Shown: positions 13,026 through 24,900 of the stretch, in pieces
Layout of the letters: every line of letters begins with the position of its first letter
How positions within the stretch are numbered: the stretch's first letter is position 1
NCBI RefSeq assembly: GCF_018139145.2
Contig: NC_059487.1
Span: 2,377,792-2,441,791 of the forward strand
Source: Gymnogyps californianus
Taxonomy: Eukaryota; Chordata; Aves; Accipitriformes; Cathartidae
Direction: 5' to 3'
Length of the DNA stretch: 64,000 nucleotides
Translations under genes and position numbers: made by a program
Notes under the pieces: model-generated
The model's database searches: none
What the model was told of the DNA's origin: nothing
The model's input: the letters and a program-made list of their open reading frames with translations, nothing else

Positions 13026-13959
13026 GCTAATAAATTCTCCATGATTTGAGTTTTGACTATAGCCTGTATACAGATTCAGAAGTGTAAGTAAGTGTGTATA
13101 TACGTACAGACCTCAGATAATAGAATATTATATCAGAAGGCTGCTCATCTAGTCAGGAATATTTCACATGAAAATTAAACAAGCAAACAAAAAAAAAATG
13201 TTTGCTGACATAGTACTGTGTCAGACATGAACATGCAGGGAGGAGTAGCCTGAAATTGCCAAGTGTTTTGTCTTAAGAGCTTTAATGTGGGATTTAGGAA
13301 TTTCATATTCAGGTTTCTGGGCTGAATCGAGCAAAAGAGTTTAGATCTTTTTGGTTTTGGGTGTTTAATGATGTTTGGTCATCAGTTGAACACCGATTAT
13401 TGCAGGATGACACTTTGTTTTCATTTTGTCCAGGCTTAAAAGGAGTTAGATAAACCCAGAAAGTTTCTTTTTAAAAACCAGAAACTTTGCTTTTTGGAAA
13501 AAAATGGCTTAACATAGAAACCAGAATAGTTCGCAGAGTATGTGAGCAGGGTTGTAAGGACACTCCAGCATGTGCAGCAGCAGAAGTAAAGTTAAGAAAA
13601 AAAGACTTCCCTTTGAAACTTTATAGGCCTTATTGTAAACAGCCAGTGACAAATTTATTTTAAAAATTATTAAAAAAAAATCCTGTCAGGAAGCTCTTAA
13701 GTCAGCCGGAATATTTTCCCCCAGATAGCGCAGAGTTATCCATTTTGCTGTGGTTCTGCCTAACTGTGATCCTGTAAGAAATATCCCCAGTTGTTCAATA
13801 AATAATAATGTTACAGAATTTAAAATAAGAAACTAGATTATTAAAGTTACAAATCTTTGTGGTCTTTATATCTTTAATAAAACATTTATCTATTAATAAT
13901 GGATACTGTTTCTACCCAACTTGTGCTTTAAATGGAAAAAAATAAAAAAATAAATGACC

Positions 13960-14360
13960 ATTGGAAAATCGCCAATATTTCTTTATCCTCCCCAGCCAAG
14001 GCTGACAAAAATGCAGTTACATTGATAAACTGTTCATCATTTACAAAGGTTTAAAAATTTTAACAGCTCTACGTAAATTGAGGACTAGATGTTTAGCCTT
14101 GGAGGCATGCAACAGGAAAAAGTAATCTGGAGCGTCCGTAGAGATAAATGTTATAACTTCATAGCCCTTTGCGCATAGTTAATGGAACAGCTTGGCTCAT
14201 ATGGAACACAATGCACACATCGGTACAGCATTAAACTTTAATGTACATCATACCAGGAGACCTCCGGGCAGTTGTACCTTGAATGTTTGTTAGCTGAAGT
14301 GATCCTAATGGAATAATAATGTATTATGACGAGGTTGACGATAATTTCTAAATGGCAGGA
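13960..14360. promoter_or_regulatory. candidate conserved noncoding element
   Basis: This AT-rich block has no simple-repeat character. It is dense in GATAA, TAAT and ATTA-type homeodomain and GATA-like words, and it lacks open frames. That texture is typical of vertebrate long-range enhancers. The call is based on composition only; conservation cannot be seen from one sequence. Confidence 0.2.
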
Positions 14361-14375
14361 TAAATAAAAAAATAT

Positions 14376-14445
14376 ATATGAGGTGTGCATGTGCATGTAG
14401 GTGTGTGTAAGCATATATTTATATATTTTTATATGTATCTATGTG
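14376..14445. repeat. alternating purine-pyrimidine tract (TG/TA/CA)
   Basis: ATATATAT, then TGTGCATGTGCATG, GTGTGTGT, and more ATATAT/TATGTAT. It is an imperfect dinucleotide microsatellite with Z-DNA-forming potential. Confidence 0.7.
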
Positions 14446-17400
14446 GGTTCATATAACTATGAATCTCAGGAAAGTAATGGGAATGACATAGCCAGAGAAG
14501 TTCACAGCAGCGTCCCTCTAAGACGTGGAAAGGAGACAGAAATTTCCACCTCCCTGAGTTTATCCATCTGGGACACATTTTCAAGGGGCCTCTCTTAAGA
14601 CACTTGCAGACTTTGCAAGATACAGACCGAGCACCATCAATTCTGTATTTATGAGCACAAAGGCACTTCTGTGTGCTCCCAAGGCACACATCCCGGTCAG
14701 TCCTTTCTCGGTGTTGCCCATCTGTCACGTTGGCAGTGTCCCTTTGACCGCAGCGGGGCATTTGCCTAAGAAGGGACCTCAGCATATGGCTCATGTAATT
14801 ACCCAGGCAGCAGAGCAGTTTGGGGAAAATGCAGTCTTTTTGTTTTTCACGTGCATATGGATGACTGCAAATATTGAAAATGCCGGGTCTATTGAACAGG
14901 CAGGTAAACTCAAGCAAATCAAATGTCTTCGTCGAGGCAACCCAAAAGTCAGTGAGAGAGTCGGGAACTGCTCCGAGATGTCCTCCCACCCATCTTCTCC
15001 ACCAGACCTCTCACATGGGCATGGCTTTCAGAGCAAAGCCATGTCTACCCAAATCTTCAGAAATATTAGGCTGAATTCAGAGAGCTCACTGGTGCTCTGA
15101 TGAAGTCAGTAAGGAGCAGCAGAGATAGAGCACTGCAATGCTTAATGTGAAGATGTATTGCAGCTTAGGTTCTTCATCCATCATCCCAGAATCCCATTAT
15201 TTATGGGATGAAGATGTGATTGTTAATTACACCTCCTCTAGGGCTCTTCTTTGACAGAAGTCACCACCTACACAGCCCCAGTGCGGAGGGAGGGCTCAGC
15301 ATGCCAATCCGGCTGAAGGTACCAGTGACACACCGTCATGTTATTCTTTACTTTTAATGAGTAAGATATGCTGTGAGTGACCTGCCCTTTCAGGCTGCAA
15401 GGGAACATTCATCCAATTGTCTGCAAACGATAATTGCAGACGGTTATCAGTCCTGTACTCAAAATAGCAGTCTGACCCAAATGAGAACATTTTCCATGTG
15501 GCTGAAAGTGTCTTGTTTTCTCCTTCAGAAAAACATGAATACGGAAAAATTCAATATTTTTTTTTAGCAAAATGTTCAGGTATTGGTTTTGAAACGCTGT
15601 AAATATTTACAGTAAGATGGAACTCTTTTTACCCACAAAATAAAGATTTCAAAACCTGGAAGTGGAAGGAGGAGAAGATAGATTTTCAAGTTTTCAGTTT
15701 TGTGGGGGGAAAAAATATCGCAAAAAGTTGTTTTTAAAAAGAAAATTCAAACAATTCCATGAAAATGAAGTAACACGAGCCTGGCCTTCAACAGTAAGGA
15801 ACAACACACCCAGAGGAAAGGAAAGTGAACACAAGGAGTGTTCAAAGCAAACACAAGTTTGCTTTGGCTGCTACAAGAAGCTTGTGACCTTGCTGTAGCT
15901 GCAACATGCCAGCAGCTGTGCCCGAGTCAAGGTGCAGGGTTTGCCAGGATCGCACCATCCTTTGCAGCTTTGCGGTTTTGCAGCCCCGCAGCGTTTACGC
16001 TATGGTGGGCTTTATCTGCCGATTCTGCTCCCGCAGCTCCTGTCTGTCCTGATGCCTCCCAAGCACCTGTGCCTCAGATGTTCACACCTGCAATTTTGTA
16101 CCTATCCCCCCCCACTGGCACCCGTGGCTGTGTTTTCGGCTGTGATGCTCTCTGCTGAGCTCCCGACCAACCCTTGCCTTTGCAACGGCGCAGCTCTCCA
16201 CCTGCACCCGTTCCACGCGTGGCGTGGCATGCCCCATCTTTGCAGCCCAAAATAGGTCTGTTGTAGGTGGGCGAAGAGTACGGTGCCAAGTGTCATTTGG
16301 GAAGCTGTGTGTCACCTCACACAGGACAAAATGAATGGGTAAATGGAGATATTGAAGGTTAAATGCTGGCCTAATCAGCATCTGCCTGGGAATTGACAGG
16401 ATTGCCTCCACGTGATGCGAGGATGAGAGGGGGAGAGGAACATGCAAAGGCAGTTATTATTTACTGAGTTTTATTTCTTGAAGAGTACTTAAATGCTCAG
16501 CAAGCTTTTGCTGACACTGCTTGACAAAGGCAAACACCCAAGAGCTGAGGGTTCAAGCTTGAAAGAAGAGAATTATTTTGAACTGCTCCTGCAAGGTGTC
16601 TGCGTAGGAGTGTGTGTTGCTTGGTGCTTTCTTCTGCGTATCCCTAATCTAAAGCTTTCAAAGGCTCGTGTGGCTTTGTGAGCACCTGGGACTTGGGTGC
16701 ATCCAGCAGCGCAATGCCCATGGAGTACAGCCTGCCTGATGGAGGGGCAGCTGGGAGCCGAGCATGTCTGGAAGGACAGGCAACTCGAGTAAGACACTCC
16801 TGTGCACCAGTGGGAGTACCGCAGCCCCTTCTGCCCATTTCTACTGACAGTGTTATTTCTAGGGGCCACATCACGTTATCATGGTATCTGCGTTTGGTTT
16901 CACTGGAGGAATCTTATCATTTACTGACTGATTAAAAATCATAAAAATGCAAATACCCTGAGGAGCACATCTGGAGGAAAACTAATTCAGAGATAATTTC
17001 TTCTTTTGGTTCACACCCAACCAGTCAGCTGACAACTCTGCACTGTTCCCTTTACAGACCTGAATCTTCTTCACAGGGCTTCGGTTGTACTTTCATCCAG
17101 AGAAGCATATATTTCATACCTATATCTCTGATGGTAATTGCTGCATTACAGTTGTAGGTGACAGAGGATGACCATGAAGGATGAGCTGTAAGCGCTGGAG
17201 GTGGATCTGATGGATAGATTCAGGTTTGCAATATAGCAGGAAAATTCTGGTGACATCTAATGTTGTAGCGCCTGGCAGCTGCTGGCTTTTTCTTTCATAG
17301 CGTTTGCCTGCACAGTAGAAATGGCCATCTACTGCGGCTCAGTGCCTGGCATGGTTCAGACACAACACAAACTGAGGTCTCTAAGGAATAATAATGAAAT

Positions 17401-18690
17401 AGTATTAGTAACAAACATGCTTTTTACTGCTGTTGCAGATGGGTCTGGGGACACTCCAAATTATCCACAATTACATTAAGAATGTAGTCTGTGAAATCAG
17501 ACGGAAGTAGGGGCAGTGTGTGGTGATAGCAGCATTTTTTAGATATGAAGCTGATGCAGCTCTGTACTTGGGGCAACTATACATGTGCTTTAAATGTCTT
17601 CATCCAGATGTTCAACATAATAAACCAAAGCTGCTGAAACTGCGCTGGAGTCACATTCAATCCCAGCTGAGATATCATTAAGCTGCTGGGCCTCCCCTGC
17701 GACAGCATCATAGTGATAGCTGGGAAATGGTTAACGGCAAATTATTATTTTTAACACACTGAGGCTAAAATTGCCTCTGCATCAGAAGGAGTGAGAGGGC
17801 TGGGCTCCTGGCCTGCGCATGAGGTCGTGCAACCACAGAGGAAAGTTGGTGTGACTCCACTTGGAGCAGGAAAGGTGGTAAGTTGTTTTTTTTTCCCCAA
17901 GATATTATCTCCTTGAAAGACGTTACCCACAGCTGGAAAGCATTTGGCCATGACTGCTGTGCACATACTGCATGGAATAGCAGAGTGATACTGCAGAGCC
18001 GAAATGGAGAGCATCTGTGGAAACAGAACAGGCAGACTGAGGGCAGTGCTGGGCCAAAAATAACGTTTATTTCTGCATAAACACCATGGAAAAGTTAGGG
18101 ATGATAGCACATATCTGTAACTAAAGTTAAAGCATGTCATGGAGCGCTGCAATTATTGTACAGATAAGCATTAGAAATGCAGGAGTTAAGTTTAAATGTA
18201 ATGAAAATAGAAAAATACGTCACATCCAGATGTGTCCACTGTAGTCCTTAGTAAGTTCCCTGTATTGGGGCACACAATTTTGATTAGGTCATGGTAATGT
18301 TTATTCTTACAGACTGAACTAAGAGAGTTTTAAAGAAGCCATAGTTAGTTTTGTTTCTGTTTTCACATTTTACTGATTTACTCTTGGGTGGTAGGTGGAC
18401 AGAGATACGACTACTGTGAATGCAGTGAAGAAGAAACCCACATGTTCAGTTTTCATTCCCGATCTTGTGCTTCTTGGCTTTCCACTACTAGCCTGGGGGG
18501 ATGCTTACAACAGGTCAGAAATCATTTTTACCTTGAAATGATTCAGTTCAAAATTAACACAGTTGTAACTAACTTTGAAAGGATTAAAATATAAGTACCG
18601 TGCAAGAAAGGTAAAGGCAGTGCACACCTATAATAATATGATGGGATATGTTATGTTCTTAAATTAACTTATTTTTTTATTAAATTTACC

Positions 18691-18703
18691 TTTTTTTTTT
18701 TTT
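18691..18703. repeat. poly-T run (13)
   Basis: Uninterrupted T13, preceded by T-rich sequence from 18670. Confidence 0.9.
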
Positions 18704-20083
18704 AATTTGGCTTCTAGAGTATTCTCTAGCTGGTTTACTCTGCCATGGAAGAATAGAGAGAACCTAGAGCAAACAAACCAGCTATTGTATGCAAACACAC
18801 AAACACACATTTCCTTATTGAGTTTTTCCTCTTGAATAGCTTTGGTCCACTGGGTAGTTTTTTGAAATATGCTGAACATTCATCTTTACAGAGAAAATAC
18901 AGCAATGAAATATCCTCTTTCAAAGTGGTTGCCAGTGCTCCAGGTGCTGTGAGGGGCTGGAGTTAGCCCTTGACAAGATCAGCTGGGGAACTGGGGAACT
19001 CCCCAGCTCAGCTGCTCCCCATGAACACAATGGCTCCTGATAGGAGATACAGTTTATTACTTATCAGCTTTTGCCGAATGCAGATCATTCTAGGGATAAA
19101 GGGTAATGCTAAAAAATATTACTAATGCTAGAAACAGAGGAAAAATCCCAAGTGAATTAGTTATAAGGCACTGGTGAGGTTTCACATGCAGGACAGCTGA
19201 AGAGTCAGCACCATTAAGAGGCTGTTATCAAGTTATCAAGTTTCTTCAGGTCCCCAACCACATTAGCACATGATGCTTATTAAGGAGTTAACAGATAGAC
19301 TTGTAAATTCTCAGAAATTGCAGCTGTGTCTCTAGGAGGCAATGATAACTTGGGAGAGGACATCCTTATCCTTCTGCAAAATGAGCTTATCCTTGGCCAT
19401 GGAGTGGAGGAGCACTTCTACGAGGGATTGGATGGGACATGTGGAGGAGACAGCGGTGAAGGAGCAGGTATGAGCTGCTGGGAAGGGGAGGCAAGATGTG
19501 GACTACATCTGTTGAGGTGCAGTGTGGAGCAGAGCATGGTGTCGCCTGGGGCTGAACAGTGTGCGGATGTGGTTTGGAGCCAGCAGAAAGGGGGACCCTG
19601 GGCGCTTGTCCTGCTGTTTCTGCACATTGGAGCACTTGCAACCCTCTTCTGTGAGAGGGGAGAAGCTGCAGAGTGGGGGGAAAAAATCAGCCTTAAAGCA
19701 CACAACAGGGGGGATCATCTGTGTGTATGCAGATGAGTTTTGCCTGGCCAGTTTCTGTAGGATGATACCAACCACGTAGCCCCTGTGCTATGCTGCTTGG
19801 ATGAGTGGGACAGGGGGTCTAGAGCAGATACTCCTAAACTGCAGACTGTCAGTGATCCGTGAGGTTGGTGAGAAAGCACTAGAATTTGGGGGTTCTTTCA
19901 TCATGAGTGCATGAGGATGAAGAGGTATGTGGTTCCTGTGAATAACTCTGAGTGCTGACTGTGGTTGCCCTCCTCCCCTTCCCTCCAGCACTTGCTGTGT
20001 ACCCAGCTCCAAGAGTCTTGCTGGTTCTCCTCCCTTTCCTTCCACACACACCATTTCCCTCCTTGCCTCTGTAATTACACAAG

Positions 20084-20104
20084 CCCCCCCCCCCCCCCCC
20101 CCCC
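20084..20104 (+). repeat. poly-C run (21)
   Basis: Twenty-one consecutive C (G21 on the minus strand). It is a mononucleotide microsatellite with G-quadruplex/i-motif potential. Its true length is uncertain in any assembly because sequencers slip here. Confidence 0.95.
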
Positions 20105-20960
20105 GGTTTGTATTCAGGCACGGGGACCTCTGAGCAGGCTGAGTGCTGCTCCATTGTGTTGTAGGAGGTGATTTGCTCCACCAAAGGGCAATGCATGCCT
20201 GCTGGAGCACCAGTGTAACTGGGACACTGGCTATTTCAAACCTGCTGGACTAGAAGCCAGGCCTCCGGGGTTTCCCATGTGATCTAAGTTTATAAGGAGG
20301 GTTTAGGGTGGGAAAGGGATGCATATTGGTTTGATGACACCCCCCACCCCCTGAAAATGTCTTGCTATGGCCCTGCATACTCCAGCTATCCCACATCTCC
20401 ATGACCACTGCAGATCCATCAGTGAAGCATGCCAAACGGCAGCAGTTTTCCCAGGGTCAGTGGGCAGGGTGGGTCTTTCTCCATACAGAGAAAGCCACAG
20501 ACACCTTCCCTCTTCTGTTGCTCTCATTTTGTTTTCTCTTCTTCCCTCCTTCCTCTCCTGACTCTTTGAGTGGGTCAGAGCTGTAGCCTGGTGTGCTTAA
20601 GCAGCTATTCAAGCAGTTTGTTCAGGTCAGCCGTACCCTCTGGACGATTCCTCCGTGCAAGCAGCTCAGGGTAATTTGGTATTGCAGTCGCGGCCCATCT
20701 CTAACTCTGAATTCTAGGAAGCAAATTTTGCCCAATAAAGGGAATCAATAAGCTTCCCTGTGCATGTTCTCACCGCTGTTAACAAAACCATCACATAAGC
20801 AGTTCTTCAAATCTCTTCTCAGATATTGCTCCTAAAATATCAGCTACACAGTGTTGTTTGAAATCAGCACAAAGAAGCCTTCTGTGGTGTAACTAGCTGG
20901 TCCCTTTCACCGCTCCAGGTTGGCTGGAGATCCTGCACAGAACTTTGCTTTGCCCAAATA
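20105..20960. other. noncoding stretch before the CR1
   Basis: Only short frames in several phases. Nothing recognisable apart from the CR1 boundary at its end. Confidence 0.6.
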
Positions 20961-21848
20961 CCCTCAGGGGTCGGTATTGGGACCGGCGCTGTTTAACATC
21001 TTTGTGGGCGACACAGCCAGTGGGATCGAGTGCACCCTCAGCCAGTTTGCTGACGACACCGAGCTGTGTGGTGCGGTCGACACGCTGGAGGGAAGGGATG
21101 CCGTCCAGAGGGACCTTGACAGGCTTGAGAGGTGGGCCCGTGTGAACCTCATGAAGTTCAACAAGGCCAAGAGCAAGGTCCTGCACATGGGTTGGGGCAA
21201 TCCCAAGCACAAATACAGGCTGGGCGATGAGTGGATTGAGAGCAGCCCTGAGGAGAAGGACTTGGGGGTATTAGTGGATGAAAAACTGACTGTGAGCCAG
21301 CAATGTGCACTCGCAGCCCAGAAAGCCAGTCGCATCTTGGGCTGCATCAAAAGAAGTGTGGGCAGCAGGTTGAGGGAGGGGATTCTCCCCCTCTACTCTG
21401 CTCTCGTGAGACCCCACCTGGAGTAATGTGTTCAGCTCTGGGGCCCCCAGCGTAAGAAAGACATGGACCTGCTCGAGCAGGTCCAGAGGAGGGCCATGAA
21501 GACAATTAGAGGGCTGGAGCACCTCCCCTATGAGGACAGGCGGAGAGACTTGGGGTTGCTCAGCCTGGAGGAGAGAAGGCTCCGGGGACACCTTATAGCA
21601 GCCTTCCAGTACCTAAAGGGGCCTACAAGAAAGCCAGAGAGGGACTTTTTACAAGGGTATGTAATGATAGGACGAGGGCTAATGGCTTTAAACTGAAAGA
21701 GGGTACATTTAGATTAGATATTAGGAAGAAAATCTTCACTGTGAGGGTGGTGAGGCACTGGAACAGGTTGCCCAGAGAGGCTGTGGATGCCCCATCCCTG
21801 GAAGTGTTCAAGGCCAGGCTGGATGGGGCTTTGAGCAGCCTGGTCTAG
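20961..21848 (+). pseudogene. CR1 ORF2 fragment (reverse transcriptase C-terminal part)
   Basis: The first part reads in frame from the palm-domain block (Gly-Ser-Val-Leu-Gly-Pro) through Phe-Ala-Asp-Asp, the two metal-binding aspartates of the reverse transcriptase, to the TAA at 21424. The same frame continues to a TGA at 21694-21696. The C-terminal segment with the avian CR1 signature Val-Val-Arg-His-Trp-Asn-Arg-Leu-Pro is in a different frame, from about 21678 to TAG at 21846-21848. A frameshift of old or sequencing origin therefore separates them. The endonuclease domain and the N-terminal half of the enzyme are absent through 5' truncation. Minus-strand open frames over the same interval are shadows. 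Confidence 0.93.
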
Positions 21849-21934
21849 TGGAAGGTGTCCCTGCCCTTGGCAGGGGGTTTGGAACTAGATGATCTTTAGG
21901 GTCCCTTCCAACCCGTTCTGTGATTCTATGATTC
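20961..21934 (+). mobile_element. CR1 LINE, 5'-truncated, dead copy
   Basis: This is the 3' end of a chicken-repeat-1 family non-LTR retrotransposon. It starts within ORF2 at the conserved Pro-Gln-Gly-Ser-Val-Leu-Gly-Pro reverse-transcriptase block and runs through the FADD catalytic motif (21046-21057). It continues through the C-terminal region of ORF2 and the short 3'UTR. It ends in the typical CR1 terminus with TTCTGTGATTCTATGATTC at about 21916-21934. CR1 elements have no poly-A tail and usually make no clear target duplication; none is seen. Severe 5' truncation is usual for the family. The reading frame holds one in-frame stop (TAA at 21424-21426) and one frameshift before 21678, so it cannot make a working enzyme. 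The sequence is otherwise close to familiar avian CR1 protein, so insertion is fairly recent compared with the other repeats here. Confidence 0.97.
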
Positions 21935-24900
21935 GGGGCAGGGGGAGCAATTGGAGAGCAGTGCATGTGGCTTGGAAACTTGTGGGAGAGTAGGCTGCTG
22001 CTTCTGCACCGGCTGCATTAGAAAATCTAAGCAGAGAACGAACAAGGAATTTGGCTGGTGAAATGAGAGGATCAGCTTGCAATGCGGTAACTTCGCACCT
22101 GGTAGCAGGAAAATAAGGGTCTGGGTAGGACTGTGCAGAGCTTGGATGGGGCAGGCTGGGGATCAGTCTGTCTTGTACCTCTGTTGCATACTGAGATAAG
22201 CAGAATTGAATGACTGTGCTCCATGTGTCTGCCTCCAGAAAATGCAAACTTCAGCTTCCCAAAAGCAGATTTTCTGTAGATGAACTGTTTTGCTAGTTTT
22301 TTGATTGAAAAAGTATCTTAACATAAGAATAATTCCAGAAGAGAAACCAAGGGCTAGTTTACATTGCATGCTGCAGTAAAAAAGACTGATAGAGGATGTC
22401 ACCAAAAAAATCAAAAAAAGGGGAAACACTTCTAAAAAGCCAATAGTTTTTCATACAATCTTTCATGTTCTACTAAAGGCCATTTTTCAACCAAATGATT
22501 CTTTGCCTTGTCCTAGGCTTGAAAAATGTTAAGCAGCATCTCCCAAGGCCATGCTAGAGAGGCTGGGAGGGAAGGGGAGCGATTGCATTTTGCTGAAGGG
22601 GCTCCAAGCCACAGCGGCTGTGCCTGGGATGACTTTCTGGATATTTCATGCTCTCAGTCCTTGCCTTTAAGTTCAGTTTTGCCTCTGAATTTTTTGGTGC
22701 TACTTCTACTTTTATCTCTGTGGTGCTCTTATGAAGTGGGTGGTTATGCTGGAAGGATCCTGGACTCAGTGGTGCCGACATCTCTCCAGATGGGCATCCC
22801 GTGCTGGCTTCACCTACACCAGGTTATGCCAGGGTGACTGTGAGTCAGACAGGAGGCTGTAGCCCCTACGCAAATGGGCATCACACAGCTCAAGGTCTGG
22901 TTTTGGCCCACAGAGCTGAGAAGAGGGCAACCCTTGTAGATGCTGTGACTGAAGAGAAATGAGGGTGAGCTCTGCTCATCCATGAACCTCACAGCAAGTC
23001 TGCTTCCAGACGGATGTTTGTTTGCTGGTACAACCCCAAGGAAGGATGCATCCATGCTACCACAGAGCATTGGTTTATCAATGGAGCTGTGCCCATGCTA
23101 GGGTATTGTAACATGCTAAATGGAGTCATAAAGCCCTTCTGCAGCTTCTGGGCACTAGCTCCTCCAGCACATCATCTTAGTGAGCGCTAAGGCTGGGGGA
23201 CTGGCTGGGCTTTAGGAGCAGAGTGAGCAACCTGGAGCTGAGCATCCACTGGCTGTAGCCACGCTGGCGTGCGAGTGTGCTCTGTGCTGCATCCCGCTGC
23301 ACCCATCCCCAAGTGCTTGGCCTGGCTCTGTTTTCACAGAAACCTGGATCCACGCTCCAGTAGGTCAGGTCTGGATGATGCTGCTGCGTTTGCTGTCTCC
23401 ACTCACTGGCTGTCATAACTGCTGCTGCCCTTCAGAGGAGGCTGAACTGTCTTGCCAGGCTTCTGAGAAATGGACCTTTGTGCAATGCCAGCTTGTTTAC
23501 GCCTCTAACCTGAGCCAAGCACTGCGTGCTTTTTAGTCTGGCTATCTAGAGAGATCTGCAGTGAAGTAGGGAATTGTTCCGTTACAGAAACTGTGGTTGA
23601 AAATGAAGTTATTTTTCTAATGGGCCAAATATATACATCAAAATCTTACAGAAAAGACCCAACAACTGCAGTTTAAAATGACTTGGCAGGATCTGTTGAC
23701 ACATTTGCTTGCCACCTGATTTATTGCCAATGTGGGTTTTACTGCTGGAATGAAAGACCTGTGGCTACAGGTCTGCTATTTATCCCTGCAGGCTCCTGTC
23801 CTGCCTGCTGCTATACACCCCAGCTGGACCTGGGGATGGGAGAAGGGAAGGACCAGCCTTCAAGGAAATACTGGGTTTGCAACTTCCACGCTCATTTTGT
23901 CTTGGCCTCTTTGAGATGCCTGTTGGACAGGATGACTACAAATTGCTTCAGTGGTGGTACTTTTTGTATGGTAGACAATGGACACTGTGTAAAGGAAGGA
24001 TGATGCGGCCAATAGACTCTTTGTATACTCACACACATGCATGCACACGCATTATATATATATAATATTTTGTTGAGGACTTTGTTCACAAACTGCCTGT
24101 TTGAGTTTGTAGAGTATTTTCACCTGAGAATTTCAATGTGATTGCAGGGATTTCTCTTTTCTTCCTCGTCACACTAAACCTTTGTGACTTGGGTTTGGAG
24201 GCCCGGCTGTTCCTCTGCCACCAGCAGCCCATCCCATGGTGCTGCTTATGGTCTCCCTCACTCTCCTTGTCTTCCCAGCCTGTCCTTCCTAAAGAGCCTG
24301 TGTCCATCCATGGCAGCACTTCAGTCGTGTGAGCTATCCCACCACGTCTCTCTGATCTCAGTGAGATCATAGCTCTGTGGCTGCACACAGACCTCAAATT
24401 CCTCCTGACTGGATTAGACTGGGAAGGAAGAAGCAAGGTTCCTTTTGCGAAATGAGGTCCAATAATCAAACTTACTATTAATATCTAACTGTAATTTAGC
24501 TCAGATCTCAGCTGTCACTCAGCGTGTCCATTCAGGACATTTCACAGCTGGCGTTTCTGTGAGAAGAGCCCTTCTCTGCCACAGAACCAGCTCTTCCCCT
24601 TGGTCCTTCCTCATCACTGGCGGCTCCTGGCCCCCTGTGGGTCTTTGTTCTCCTGTTGTGCTCAGTGACTTTTTCATACACCAGCTTTGAACTAGCAAAA
24701 ATGAAGCAGGGACACTTTTTCAGGTCTCTCAAGCAGGAGCTACTTACTGTTGAAACCTACCATTTCTAATTGCTTTTCCCGTTGGGCAGCCATGTTTCTC
24801 CTGACACCTGTGCTTTCATGGAAATACAGCCCAAGAAAACCAGGGTCAGTGTTCATTACTTCTCTTATGTATTCAGCAGTCCCTTTCTCACTGGCAGGGA

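Larger units (their letters stand above)
12741..20083. other. noncoding stretch, AT-rich, with candidate regulatory DNA
   Basis: AT-rich from 12.7 to 14.4 kb, with T14 at 13012-13025 and T13 at 18691-18703. Alternating purine-pyrimidine sequence lies at about 14376-14445. Open frames of 149 codons (+, 14651-15100) and 186 codons (-, 14429-14989) overlap antiparallel and show no domain. 15.9-16.3 kb is more GC-rich and full of short frames in all phases. No exon is supported. Confidence 0.5.

Noticed and set aside
14429..14989. 186-codon minus-strand open frame
   Set aside because: Overlaps a 149-codon plus-strand frame; neither shows a family motif or exon boundaries.
20893..21591. Minus-strand frames of up to 128 codons over the CR1
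   Set aside because: Shadows of the CR1 reverse-transcriptase frame on the plus strand.
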